Origin: Arthrobacter sp.
GTDB taxonomy: Bacteria; Actinomycetota; Actinomycetes; Actinomycetales; Micrococcaceae
Length of the DNA stretch: 64,000 nucleotides
NCBI GenBank assembly: GCA_031277795.1
Contig: JAITLQ010000018.1
Span: 434,001-498,000 of the forward strand
Direction of reading: 5' to 3'
Below, in pieces: positions 57,014-64,000 of the stretch. A program made the position numbers and the translations under genes. Numbering within the stretch: the first letter of the stretch is position 1; every line of letters begins with the position of its first letter. The notes under the pieces are model-generated. The model searched no databases, had not been told where the DNA came from, and saw only the letters and a program-made list of their open reading frames with translations.

Positions 57014-57394
57014 GCCGAGCACGAGGTGGGCCAGGAGCACGGTCAGCGCACGCTCCCAGCGGCGTTCACGCAGCGCCCCCGCCATGAGCACGGCCCACGT
57101 GGAGAACGTGGTGAGGCCGCCGCACCAGCCGGCCCCGATCGCGAGGGAGAGTGCGGAGCCGGCGGGCAACGCCCCGTGCACGTAGCCGAGCACGAACGCA
57201 CCGAGCACGTTGACGAGCAGTAGCGGCCAAGGCCAGGCGGCCAAGGCACCGAGGCGGCCGACGGCGCCCGGCTCGCCCGTGTGCCGCGCCCTCCGCGCCC
57301 TGTAGGCCAACCACGCGTCGTCGAGCGCCACGCGGGCCAAGGCGCCCACGGCGCCCGCCGCGCCGACCCCGAGGGCGAGCCAGAGCCCGCTCAT
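56972..57394 (-). CDS. crcB: Fluoride channel CrcB, second subunit
   Basis: 140 aa, four membrane helices, family motif GWCGGLTTFSTWAV and NVLGAFVLGYVHGAL. Fluc channels expel fluoride as dimers; two adjacent crcB genes usually give a heterodimer. ATG overlaps the first crcB stop (ATGA). An insert of about 25 residues after helix 1 (RARRARHTGEPGAVGR) is unusual. Its 3' end overlaps the convergent HutD gene by 42 bases. Confidence 0.88.
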   Translation of the reverse strand: MSGLWLALGVGAAGAVGALARVALDDAWLAYRARRARHTGEPGAVGRLGALAAWPWPLLLVNVLGAFVLGYVHGALPAGSALSLAIGAGWCGGLTTFSTWAVLMAGALRERRWERALTVLLAHLVLGLGAAALGLALGGR

Positions 57395-57750
57395 GGCCTG
57401 GCCTCGTCCCGCGCCGGGGCCAACCGCCCAAGCCAGAGGCCAAGGAGGGCGGCCGCCACGCCGAGCAGGGTCTGGGCCAGCGCCACGCCGGGCCTGAACG
57501 GGTCGGCCAGGGCGACGGCGATCGCGGAGAAGGTCGTGAAGCCGCCCAGCGCCCCGGGCCCGAGCCCCGCCCGAAGCCAGGCCGTGCGGCTGCCGGGGCC
57601 GCGGCCGTGCGCCCACAGGCCCGTCAGGACCCCGAGGGTGAGCGCGCCGCCCACGTTGATGGCTGCCGTGGCCAGTTCGGCACCGGCGGAGGGGAGCGAG
57701 CCGGTGAGCAGGTAGCGCGTGAGGGCACCGGCAAAGCCGCCCGCCGCCAC
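57391..57750 (-). CDS. crcB: Fluoride channel CrcB, first subunit
   Basis: 119 aa with four helices; motifs ATAAINVGGALTLGVLTG and GPGALGGFTTFSAIAV. The GTG at 57750 is the only standard start, but helix 1 then lacks some residues; homologs begin about 4-10 residues earlier (RYAAVAAGG), where only CTG/ATC codons occur. First of two crcB genes and 50 bases after hisN. No fluoride riboswitch is seen. Confidence 0.85.
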   Translation of the reverse strand: MAAGGFAGALTRYLLTGSLPSAGAELATAAINVGGALTLGVLTGLWAHGRGPGSRTAWLRAGLGPGALGGFTTFSAIAVALADPFRPGVALAQTLLGVAAALLGLWLGRLAPARDEARP

Positions 57751-57800
57751 GGCGGCGTAGCGCGCGGCGAGGGCCCTCCGGGAGGCGGCGGCCGTGGTGA

Positions 57801-58628
57801 TCAGCCCCGGTGGCCGGGCAGGGGGGTCGGCGTCTTCTCGGACCCGCGCGTGCCGAGGACGTCGAGCACCCGCTCGTGCAGGAGGGAGTTGGTGACGAGC
57901 GCGTTGCCGCCCCAGGGCCCCTCATCGCCCTGCAGGGACGTGAAGCGGCCGCCCGCCTCGGTGACGATGGGGACGAGAGCCGCCATGTCGTAGAGGTTCA
58001 GCTCCGGCTCGCAGGCGATGTCGACGGCGCCCTCGGCCGCCAGCGCGTAGGAGAAGAAGTCGCCGTAGCCGCGCGTGCGCCACACGGTGTCCTGCAGCTC
58101 CAGCATCCCCTCGCGCCAGCCGCGGTCCCTCCAGCCCGTGAGGGAGGAGATGGACAGGGAGGCGTCCTCCAGGCGGGAGACCTGCGAGACCTGCAGGCGG
58201 CGGGCCTGGGCCAGGGAGCGTCCCGAGTACGAGCCGCCGTCCTTCATGGCCCACCAGCGCCGGCTGAGCGCGGGGGCCGAGACGGTGCCCACGACCACCT
58301 CGCCGTCCTCGACGAGGGCGATGAGGGTGGCCCACACCGGCACGCCGCGCACGAAATTCTTGGTGCCGTCGATGGGGTCGATGATCCACATGCGATCCCC
58401 GGAGCCGCTCGTCCCGAACTCCTCGCCGAAGACGGCGTCGCGCGGGCGGGCGCGCTCGAGGTGGCCGCGGATGGATTCCTCGGCGCGCTTGTCGGCATCG
58501 GTGACCGGGGTCAGGTCCGGCTTGGTCTCCACCGCGAGGTCGGCGGCATGGAAACGGGAGAGCGTGAGCTCGTCCACCGCCTCGGCCATGAGGTGGGCCA
58601 GGTGCAGGTCATCGCTGAGGCGCGTCAT
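57801..58628 (-). CDS. hisN: Histidinol-phosphatase (inositol monophosphatase family)
   Basis: 275 aa Mg-dependent phosphatase. Motifs FGEEFG, WIIDPIDGTKNFVRGVP and LYDMAALVPIVTEAGG, the last with the third metal ligand. Actinobacterial members of this subgroup, next to rsgA and aroA, are the HisN type that dephosphorylates histidinol phosphate. GGAGGG lies just before the ATG. It follows rsgA by 26 bases. Confidence 0.9.
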   Translation of the reverse strand: MTRLSDDLHLAHLMAEAVDELTLSRFHAADLAVETKPDLTPVTDADKRAEESIRGHLERARPRDAVFGEEFGTSGSGDRMWIIDPIDGTKNFVRGVPVWATLIALVEDGEVVVGTVSAPALSRRWWAMKDGGSYSGRSLAQARRLQVSQVSRLEDASLSISSLTGWRDRGWREGMLELQDTVWRTRGYGDFFSYALAAEGAVDIACEPELNLYDMAALVPIVTEAGGRFTSLQGDEGPWGGNALVTNSLLHERVLDVLGTRGSEKTPTPLPGHRG

Positions 58629-58654
58629 GCCCTCCACCCTACCGGCGAGGGGGC

Positions 58655-59743
58655 TCAGGCCCCGTGTTCCCCCAGTTCCTTGACGTCCTCCGCCGCCTCG
58701 ACGCGGGAAGCGAGGAGCTTGCGCAGCGACGCGAGGCGCTCGGACCCGTGGGGACCCGCCTTGCCCTCCTCGACCCACGCGTCGAGCGCGCAGCCGGGGG
58801 CGTCCGCGGCGTGCGCGCAGCCGCGGGGGCAGTCTGCCGTGGCGGGGACGAGGTCCTCGAAGGCGTCGACGACGCCCTGCTCGTCCACGTGGGCGAGGCC
58901 GAAGGACCGCACGCCCGGGGTGTCGACCACCCAGGTGCCCGGCGCGGCGTCGGGCACCCGCAGGGCGATGGATGAGGAGGAGGTGTGCCGCCCGCGCCCC
59001 GTGACCTTGTTGACGCCGCCCGTGGCGCGGCCCACGCCCGTCAGGGCGTTGACGAGGGTGGACTTGCCGACGCCGGAGTGGCCGAGCAGCGCCGAGATGT
59101 GCCCGTCGAGGATCGTGTGCAGGCGCCGGACGGCCTCGGCGTCGACCGGTAGGGAGCCCGAGGCGTCCGCCTCGCCGATGCCGGCCCTGGAGACGACGAT
59201 CTCCAGGCCGAGCGGCTCGTAGGTCTCCAGGAGCTCGGTGGGCTCCTTCAGATCCGCCTTGGTGATGACAAGAATCGGACGGATGCCCGCATCGTGGGCG
59301 GCGACGAGGGCGCGGTCGATGAAGCCGGGGCGCGGTTCCGGATCGGCGGCCGCCACCACCACGACGACCTGGTCGGCGTTGGCGACGACGGCGCGCTCCA
59401 CCGGGTCGGTGTCGTCGGCGCTGCGGCGCAGCAGGGTGGAGCGCTCCTCGATGCGCACGAGCCGCGCCAGGGCGTCCTGCCCGCCCGAGGTATCGCCCAC
59501 GAGACCCACGAGGTCGCCGGGCACCACGGGCTGCCTGCGCAGCTCGCGGGCGCGCATCGCCAGGACCGTGCGCTCCTTGGTGCCCCCCTCGTCCGCGACC
59601 GTGGTGTAGCGGCCGCGGTCAACGCCGATGACGCGGGCCTGGACGGCGTCGTCGTGCTTGGGGCGATCCTTGGTCCGCGGGCGCGAACCCTTCTTGTTGG
59701 GGCGGATGCGCACATCCGACTCGTCCCACTGCCGCCCGCTCAT
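58655..59743 (-). CDS. rsgA: Ribosome small subunit GTPase RsgA
   Basis: 362 aa circularly permuted GTPase that matures 30S subunits. Motif order: G4 VITKADLK, G1 LLGHSGVGKSTLVNAL, G3 DTPGVRSFG, then the zinc knuckle CPRGCAHAADAPGC (C-x4-C-x-H-x5-C). A basic N-terminal tail (about 1-35) and an OB fold precede the G domain. ATG overlaps the aroA stop (ATGA). Confidence 0.95.
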   Translation of the reverse strand: MSGRQWDESDVRIRPNKKGSRPRTKDRPKHDDAVQARVIGVDRGRYTTVADEGGTKERTVLAMRARELRRQPVVPGDLVGLVGDTSGGQDALARLVRIEERSTLLRRSADDTDPVERAVVANADQVVVVVAAADPEPRPGFIDRALVAAHDAGIRPILVITKADLKEPTELLETYEPLGLEIVVSRAGIGEADASGSLPVDAEAVRRLHTILDGHISALLGHSGVGKSTLVNALTGVGRATGGVNKVTGRGRHTSSSSIALRVPDAAPGTWVVDTPGVRSFGLAHVDEQGVVDAFEDLVPATADCPRGCAHAADAPGCALDAWVEEGKAGPHGSERLASLRKLLASRVEAAEDVKELGEHGA

Positions 59744-61119
59744 GCGCCGGCCCCGCTCTTCTGGGCAGCGCCCGACGGCGCGTGGCCGGCCCGGGCGGGC
59801 GGCGTCGCCGTGGCGAGCATCGCCTCCCACAGGCCGGTGAAGCCCGGCAGGGTCTTGGCGGTGGTCTCGACGTCGTCGACGCTGATGCCGGGCACGGCGA
59901 GGCCGACGATGGCGCCGGCCGTGGCCATGCGGTGATCCTCGTAGCTCTCCCAGAGCGCGCCGTGGGCGGCCCCGGGGACGGGGGAGATCGCCACCCCGTC
60001 CGCCAGCTCGCTGGCGTCGATGCCCACGCGCGTGAACTCGGCGACGAGCGCGGCGAGGCGGTCGGTCTCGTGGCCGCGCAGGTGGGCGATGCCCGTGAGG
60101 CGGCTGGGGCCCTCGGCCACCGCGCAGAGGGCCGCGAGGGTGGGGGCCAGCTCGCCGGTGTCGGCGGCGTCGATGCCGCGGGGCGAGCCGGAGCCCGTCA
60201 CGCTGAGCACGCCGTCCTCGGCCAGCTCGACCGTGGCGCCCATGGCGGGGAGCAGCTCGCGCCACAGGGCGCCGATCTGCGTGGTGTTGGCCGGCCAGCG
60301 CGGCACGCGCACCGTGCCGCCGCACACGAGGGCGGCCGCCAGGAAGGGGCCGGCGTTGGACAGATCGGGTTCCACGACCACGTCGCCCGGCCGCGGCACG
60401 GCGGAGCCCACGCTCCAGGAACGACCGTCCGGGCCGGTGTTGGCCGGCACGCCGGCGGCCCGCAGCACCTCGAGGGTCATCTCGATGTGCTGGGGGCTGG
60501 GCAGCGACGCGCCCGTGTGGCGCACCGTGAGGCCAAGCGGCAGCCGGGCGGCGGAGAGGAGAAGCGCCGAGACGAACTGGCTGGAGCCGGAGGCGTCGAT
60601 GGAGATCTCGCCGCCGCGCACCGCGTCGTTGCCGGTCACGGTGAAGGGGAGGAAGCCGTCCTCGCCCCCCTCGATGCTGGCGCCGAGCTGACGCAACGCC
60701 TCGATGACGGGCCCCATCGGGCGGCGCCTGGCCGCCGGGTCGCCGTCGAAGCGCACCGGCGTGCGCAGCAAAGCGGCGACGGCGGGGACAAAACGCATGA
60801 CCGTGCCGGCGAGGCCGCAGTCGATCTCCAGCGGCCGCGCGGCGGCGGCGCCCGCGGCGGGGAGCTCGAGGGGCGTCACGCTCCAGAGCGGGGCCCCGCC
60901 CGGCGTGGTACCGCCCGTGTCGACCCCGGCGCCCAGCGTGCGCAGGGCGGCCGCCATGAGCCGCGTGTCGCGGGAGTCCAGCGGTGCCGTGAGCCGCGTC
61001 GGCTCGCCGGCCAGGGCCGCGAGCAACAGGTGACGGTTCGTGAGGGACTTCGACCCGGGCAGCTCGACCGTGGCGTCGAGGCGGCCGGGGGAGAGGGGGG
61101 CGCTCCAGGGGTGAGTCAT
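59740..61119 (-). CDS. aroA: 3-phosphoshikimate 1-carboxyvinyltransferase
   Basis: 459 aa EPSP synthase of the shikimate pathway (target of glyphosate). Motifs LPGSKSLTNRHLLLAAL, GLAGTVMRFVPA, RRRPMGPVIEAL, DASGSSQFVSALL and SYEDHRMATAGA. ATG at 61119 is 6 bases after the DoxX stop. The frame stays open above it, but homology begins at THPWSAP. Confidence 0.95.
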   Translation of the reverse strand: MTHPWSAPLSPGRLDATVELPGSKSLTNRHLLLAALAGEPTRLTAPLDSRDTRLMAAALRTLGAGVDTGGTTPGGAPLWSVTPLELPAAGAAAARPLEIDCGLAGTVMRFVPAVAALLRTPVRFDGDPAARRRPMGPVIEALRQLGASIEGGEDGFLPFTVTGNDAVRGGEISIDASGSSQFVSALLLSAARLPLGLTVRHTGASLPSPQHIEMTLEVLRAAGVPANTGPDGRSWSVGSAVPRPGDVVVEPDLSNAGPFLAAALVCGGTVRVPRWPANTTQIGALWRELLPAMGATVELAEDGVLSVTGSGSPRGIDAADTGELAPTLAALCAVAEGPSRLTGIAHLRGHETDRLAALVAEFTRVGIDASELADGVAISPVPGAAHGALWESYEDHRMATAGAIVGLAVPGISVDDVETTAKTLPGFTGLWEAMLATATPPARAGHAPSGAAQKSGAGA

Positions 61120-61124
61120 GAGCT

Positions 61125-61613
61125 TCAGGCCAGCGCCTTCTTTGCCTTGCGGGTTTCCTTGGCCAGGAACTTCTGGCCGCGCGCGCCGGCATCCTTGGCG
61201 CGCCAAGCGAGGGAGGGCCTGCCGTTCGTGTCCACCGCGGCGAGCAGGGCGCCGCCGGTCAGGCCGGCCTGCGTGACGACGGCCGTGAGGCGATCGGCGC
61301 GCGAGGACTCGGGGGAGGGGCGCTCGGTGGTCAGCGTCAGCGCCTGGGCGGCCACGATGAGCGCGGAGGACGTGCGCGGCAGGCGGCCGAGGGCGAGCAA
61401 CGCGCCGGCCCCGATCTGCACGCCGCCGATGGCCCGGGCGAGGACGGCGGGCCGGTCGCCGAGGCTCTGCAGCGCGGGAACCGTGCGGGAGACCCTGGCC
61501 AAGAGGGGACGCAGGGCGGCCGCGCTCGCCTCGGGCGCGCGCAGCCTGGACAGGCCGCCCAACACGAAGGGGGCGGCAAGCAAGGGCCTGGCGATGGTGC
61601 GAACGAGCGACAT
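61125..61613 (-). CDS. DoxX-like membrane protein
   Basis: 162 aa. Four hydrophobic segments with a DoxX-like N-terminus ([20 protein letters not shown]) and KAKKAL tail; glycine-rich [18 protein letters not shown] in helix 2. AGGAGG 6 bases before the ATG. First gene of the leftward doxX-aroA-rsgA-hisN-crcB-crcB operon, divergent from sigR. Function unknown; related proteins are linked to redox stress. Confidence 0.82.
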   Translation of the reverse strand: MSLVRTIARPLLAAPFVLGGLSRLRAPEASAAALRPLLARVSRTVPALQSLGDRPAVLARAIGGVQIGAGALLALGRLPRTSSALIVAAQALTLTTERPSPESSRADRLTAVVTQAGLTGGALLAAVDTNGRPSLAWRAKDAGARGQKFLAKETRKAKKALA

Positions 61614-61673
61614 GCGTCCTCCTGGTTGACGTGGCCCCGGGTGGCGGCCTTCCACCGCCATTGTCCCACGTGG

Positions 61674-61699
61674 GGAATAGGCCTCCGGCGCGGGGCGTT
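61674..61699 (+). promoter_or_regulatory. SigR-type autoregulatory promoter of sigR
   Basis: GGAAT at 61674-61678 (preceded by GG), 18 bases, GTT at 61697-61699: exact match to the SigR consensus GGAAT-N18-GTT. On the opposite strand the ends read GGGAAC-N18-ATT, so weak leftward activity toward doxX is possible. TAGACT at 61831-61836, 8 bases before the ATG, is a second, housekeeping -10. Confidence 0.75.
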
Positions 61700-61844
61700 C
61701 CCTTTTGACGAGACACGCGGGCCGCCACGAGGGCGGCACCGCGAGAGACACCCCAGCCACCGGGAGGCGGTCCACGGCATGCAGACCTTGCTGACGCGTT
61801 CGGCATCCCCGGCGCGCGCCGCCGGACACGTAGACTGGCGCGCG

Positions 61845-62480
61845 ATGAGCAGCAACAGCACCGACGACGCCACGGTTGATGTCTCCACGGAGACGGAGGA
61901 GCAGCGTCGCGCCCGCTTCGAGCGCGACGCCATGCAGTACGTTGACCAGCTGTACTCGGCCGCCCTGCGCATGGCGCGGGACGCGGCCGACGCCGAGGAC
62001 CTGGTGCAGGAGGCCTACGCCAAGGCGTACGGCTCCTTCCACCAGTACAAGCCGGGCACCAATCTGAAGGCCTGGCTCTACCGGATCCTGACGAACACGT
62101 ACATCAACCTCTACCGCAAGCGTCAGCGCGAGCCCAAGCGTTCGAGCACCGAGCAGGTCGAGGATTGGCAGCTGGGATCGGCGGTGGAGCACGGGGACCC
62201 CGCGCTGCGCTCGGCCGAGGCCCAGGCGCTCGATCACCTCCCCGACTCGGATGTGAAGCGCGCCCTGCAGTCGATCCCGGAGGAGTTCCGCCTCGCGGTC
62301 TACTTCGTCGACGTGGAGGGCTTTGCCTACAAGGAGGCCGCGGAGATCCTGGAGATCCCCATCGGCACCGTCATGTCGCGATTGCACCGCGGCCGTAAAC
62401 AGTTGCGCGAGCTCCTGGCCGACTACGCCGCCGATCGCGGCGTGGCGACCAAGCCCCGCGGACAGGAGCAGGAGAAATGA
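61845..62480 (+). CDS. sigR: ECF sigma factor SigR/SigH
   Basis: 211 aa ECF sigma factor of the thiol-oxidative-stress type. Region 2: [55 protein letters not shown]. Region 4: [40 protein letters not shown]. Length and end fit SigR of streptomycetes and SigH of mycobacteria. The rsrA gene overlaps it by ATGA. Regulated by its own GGAAT-N18-GTT promoter. Confidence 0.95.
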   Translation: MSSNSTDDATVDVSTETEEQRRARFERDAMQYVDQLYSAALRMARDAADAEDLVQEAYAKAYGSFHQYKPGTNLKAWLYRILTNTYINLYRKRQREPKRSSTEQVEDWQLGSAVEHGDPALRSAEAQALDHLPDSDVKRALQSIPEEFRLAVYFVDVEGFAYKEAAEILEIPIGTVMSRLHRGRKQLRELLADYAADRGVATKPRGQEQEK

Positions 62481-62758
62481 GCGAGGACTGTTTCGAACTC
62501 GGGGACTGCGCCTCCGCGCGCCTCGAACGGATCTATGAGTACCTGGACGGCGCGCTCTCGCGCCAGGACCTGTGCAGCGTCCAGGATCACCTGAGCACGT
62601 GCCCGGAGTGCAGCGCCGAGTACGACCTGGAGTGCATCATCCGCTCCGTCGTGCGCCGCAGTTGCTCTGAGGAGGCCCCGCGCGATCTCAAGACCCGCAT
62701 CATGGTGCGGATCGATCAGATCCGCATCGAGGGCAGCCACTCGAGCAGCGCCCACTGA
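62477..62758 (+). CDS. rsrA: Zinc anti-sigma factor RsrA
   Basis: 93 aa. ZAS motif His38-x3-Cys42-x2-Cys45 ([13 protein letters not shown]), with Cys11 near the N-terminus: the same four positions (C11, H37, C41, C44) bind zinc or form the redox disulfide in Streptomyces RsrA. Oxidation releases SigR. Overlaps sigR by 4 bases, giving coupled amounts. Confidence 0.94.
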   Translation: MSEDCFELGDCASARLERIYEYLDGALSRQDLCSVQDHLSTCPECSAEYDLECIIRSVVRRSCSEEAPRDLKTRIMVRIDQIRIEGSHSSSAH

Positions 62759-62904
62759 CGCCGCGCCTGGAGCGGCCCCGCGCCGTCGGGCTCCGAACCG
62801 CAACCGTGCCCCGCGGTGTCGGGCCCTCCACCACCCGGCCCTGAGCGGCTTCCGGGCCCGGCCCGCCGGGCCTTGGCCCCGCGGCGTCGAGCGAGGCCCA
62901 ACAC

Positions 62905-62941
62905 AAAGGCCGGCGTCCCCGTCAAGGGGACGCCGGCCTTT
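62905..62941. terminator. Bidirectional terminator between rsrA and bL37
   Basis: Perfect 16-bp stem (62905-62920 with 62926-62941), loop GTCAA, T-run on both sides. A smaller hairpin lies at 62855-62872. The 204 bases between the two genes hold nothing else. Confidence 0.85.
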
Positions 62942-62962
62942 GATGTCTCTAGCGCCGAGGAC

Positions 62963-63037
62963 TCAGGCGTTGGGACGCTTGCCGTGGTTGGCACCGCCGT
63001 GCTTACGGCTGCGACGCTTGCGTGCGCGCTTGCTCAT
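62963..63037 (-). CDS. 50S ribosomal protein bL37
   Basis: 24 aa: MSKRARKRRSRKHGGANHGK followed by RPNA. Nearly identical in pattern to the short basic bL37 protein (COX24/AURKAIP1-like) of mycobacterial ribosomes. GAGGAGA 7 bases before the ATG. Located beside sigR-rsrA in many actinobacteria. Too short for ordinary gene finding. Confidence 0.9.
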   Translation of the reverse strand: MSKRARKRRSRKHGGANHGKRPNA

Positions 63038-63196
63038 GGTTGTCTCCTCACTTGTGAAGCATTCCTCTCGCCGACGCGATGCGGCGACTCTCCTGACCCA
63101 TTCTCTCACGTTGACGCGGCACGAAAACGCACGCCGGGACCCGGCCCAGCGACGCCGTCGTGCCCCTCACGCCGGAAGGGGAGCCGTGGGGCGGCC

Positions 63197-63799
63197 TCAG
63201 GCCGTGGGGGCCGCCACGCCGAGCCACGGGTACCAGCCGCGGTGCAGCACGAGCCAGGCCATGAGCCCGTGGCCCTGCTGCGCCGGGAGGCCGTCGTGGG
63301 CCGCCAGGTCGGCGCGCCACTGCTCGTGGTGTTCGAGCGGCGAGAACGTGTCGACGTAGAAGTGATTGCGGCGCGTCGTGACGTCCCCGAAGGCGGCGGA
63401 GAGCTGTCCGAGGCGCGCGTTGCGCGTCGCATCGAGGGTGGGCGGCGGGCCCACCACGAACGCCGACAGGCTCAGCTGCGTCGCCGCGTCGAGGATGTTG
63501 GCCAGGTTCAACCGCGAGCGGGCGGTGGACAGGCCGGCGGCCTCGTCCGCCCCGGAGAGCGCCACGACGAGCCGGTTGTCCCCGTCGGGATCGAAGCGCC
63601 GTTGGGCCTCCACGAGCCAACGCTCGGCCAGGTCCTCGGTGGTCTCGGCCGGGCTGGCCAACACGTAGGGATGCAGGCGGAGCGACTCGCCCGGGGTCTT
63701 GGCCAAGACGCGGCCAAACCAACCCAGGGCGCGCTGGTCTCCGTGGCCGGCGAGCAGTTCGTCGCCGATCGCCACGAGGCGCAGGGTTCTGGTCTCCAC
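63197..63799 (-). CDS. GDSL/SGNH-hydrolase-like protein lacking the catalytic Ser and His
   Basis: 200 aa. N-terminal block reads LVAIGDELLAGHGD where GDSL enzymes have GDS; block III fits LSGADEAAG; the last block is HDGLPAQQGHG, where active enzymes have DGxH. GTG at 63799 with AAGGATC 9 bases upstream. Located between kgd and bL37, as in other actinobacteria. If Glu replaces Ser, normal esterase chemistry is unlikely. Confidence 0.85.
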   Translation of the reverse strand: METRTLRLVAIGDELLAGHGDQRALGWFGRVLAKTPGESLRLHPYVLASPAETTEDLAERWLVEAQRRFDPDGDNRLVVALSGADEAAGLSTARSRLNLANILDAATQLSLSAFVVGPPPTLDATRNARLGQLSAAFGDVTTRRNHFYVDTFSPLEHHEQWRADLAAHDGLPAQQGHGLMAWLVLHRGWYPWLGVAAPTA

Positions 63800-63865
63800 T
63801 GGTCTTGGATCCTTTCGATAGGACGCTGCGTGCCCACTGTAATTCAGGCGGGCGGCGGAGAACGG

Positions 63866-63900
63866 CAAGGGCGGGACACACGTAACGTGTCCCGCCCTTG
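63866..63900 (-). terminator. Terminator of kgd
   Basis: Perfect 14-bp stem (63866-63879 with 63887-63900), loop ACGTAAC, 21 bases past the kgd stop. Confidence 0.85.
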
Positions 63901-63921
63901 GCACCCGTGGGGGCGCCGGAC

Positions 63922-64000
63922 TTAGGCGAAGGCCTGCTTCAGCAGGGTCTTCAGCTCCTCATCGTGGCGCTTGTGCGACCCGGTCGACGTCGCGGCGGAG
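63922..64000 (-). CDS. kgd: Multifunctional 2-oxoglutarate decarboxylase/dehydrogenase E1, 3' end
   Basis: Only the last 25 or so codons are in the window. The end, SAATSTGSHKRHDEELKTLL with KQAFA, matches the C-terminal signature of actinobacterial Kgd (thiamin-diphosphate E1 with its own acyltransferase domain). The adjacent GDSL-like, bL37, rsrA, sigR order is the one seen next to kgd in Micrococcales. It would supply the E1 for SucB and Lpd. Truncated by the window edge. Confidence 0.65.
   Translation of the reverse strand, partial: SAATSTGSHKRHDEELKTLLKQAFA

Noticed and set aside
57391-57800. Fluoride riboswitch upstream of crcB
   Set aside because: No GGNGAU-type conserved motifs are visible; the genes follow hisN directly.

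Overview
The window is chromosomal DNA of a high-GC actinobacterium. This is supported by three things. First, many genes belong to families largely confined to Actinobacteria (DUF4191, DUF4192, DUF7455, DUF5998, DUF3093, DUF3159, DUF3710, DUF4193, SepH, bL37). Second, there is a mycothiol-type redox sigma factor with its zinc anti-sigma factor. Third, parE sits beside the principal sigma factor gene, as in streptomycetes. Genes are packed with short gaps and many 4-base overlaps; base composition looks even, and I see no prophage, insertion sequence, CRISPR array or tRNA. An aerobic Actinomycetales or Micrococcales-like organism is likely, but I cannot name the genus. No gene-free stretch exceeds 300 bases.

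Layout. 0.2-10 kb: lipoate synthesis (lipB-lipA), a membrane kinase-like protein, the 2-oxoacid dehydrogenase E2 (sucB) and E3 (lpd), and leucyl aminopeptidase. 10-18 kb: a PAC2 protein, an MFS permease, DUF4192, sigA, a small zinc protein and parE. 18-26 kb: an M56 metallopeptidase and BlaI-like repressor, divergent from the cytochrome bd genes cydA, cydB and a fused cydDC. 26-36 kb: parC, a GNAT/acyl-CoA synthetase fusion, DUF5998, a phosphodiesterase-like enzyme and sepH. 36-42 kb: small conserved genes with dut, two TrkA-type K+ uptake regulators and an amino acid permease. 42-51 kb: an RNA methyltransferase, aconitase, dxs, a FomD-like protein and an aldo/keto reductase. 51-56 kb: ftsE, ftsX, an M23 peptidase, smpB and ssrA (tmRNA). 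56-64 kb: a HutD-like protein, two crcB genes, hisN, rsgA, aroA, a DoxX-like protein, then sigR-rsrA, bL37, a GDSL-like protein and the 3' end of kgd.

Genes working together. LipB/LipA lipoylate the SucB E2; Lpd reoxidises it; Kgd (E1) is at the far right and aconitase at 44-47 kb, so much of the oxidative TCA branch lies here. FtsE/FtsX and the M23 peptidase form a cell-separation module; SepH acts on FtsZ. SmpB and tmRNA rescue stalled ribosomes.

Most interesting signals. (1) Three copies of the palindrome TTCTACG-N3-CGTAGAA lie between blaI and cydA and overlay a good cydA promoter, suggesting a BlaI/M56 switch for cytochrome bd. (2) Four promoter regions carry the SigR-type motif GGAAY-N18/19-GTT: upstream of sigR itself, sigA, ssrA and the PAC2 gene. 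(3) The phosphodiesterase-like gene at 33-34 kb has no ATG, GTG or TTG upstream of its conserved N-terminus and seems to start at an ATC. (4) Two enzyme-fold proteins lack expected catalytic residues (a kinase-like and a GDSL-like protein).
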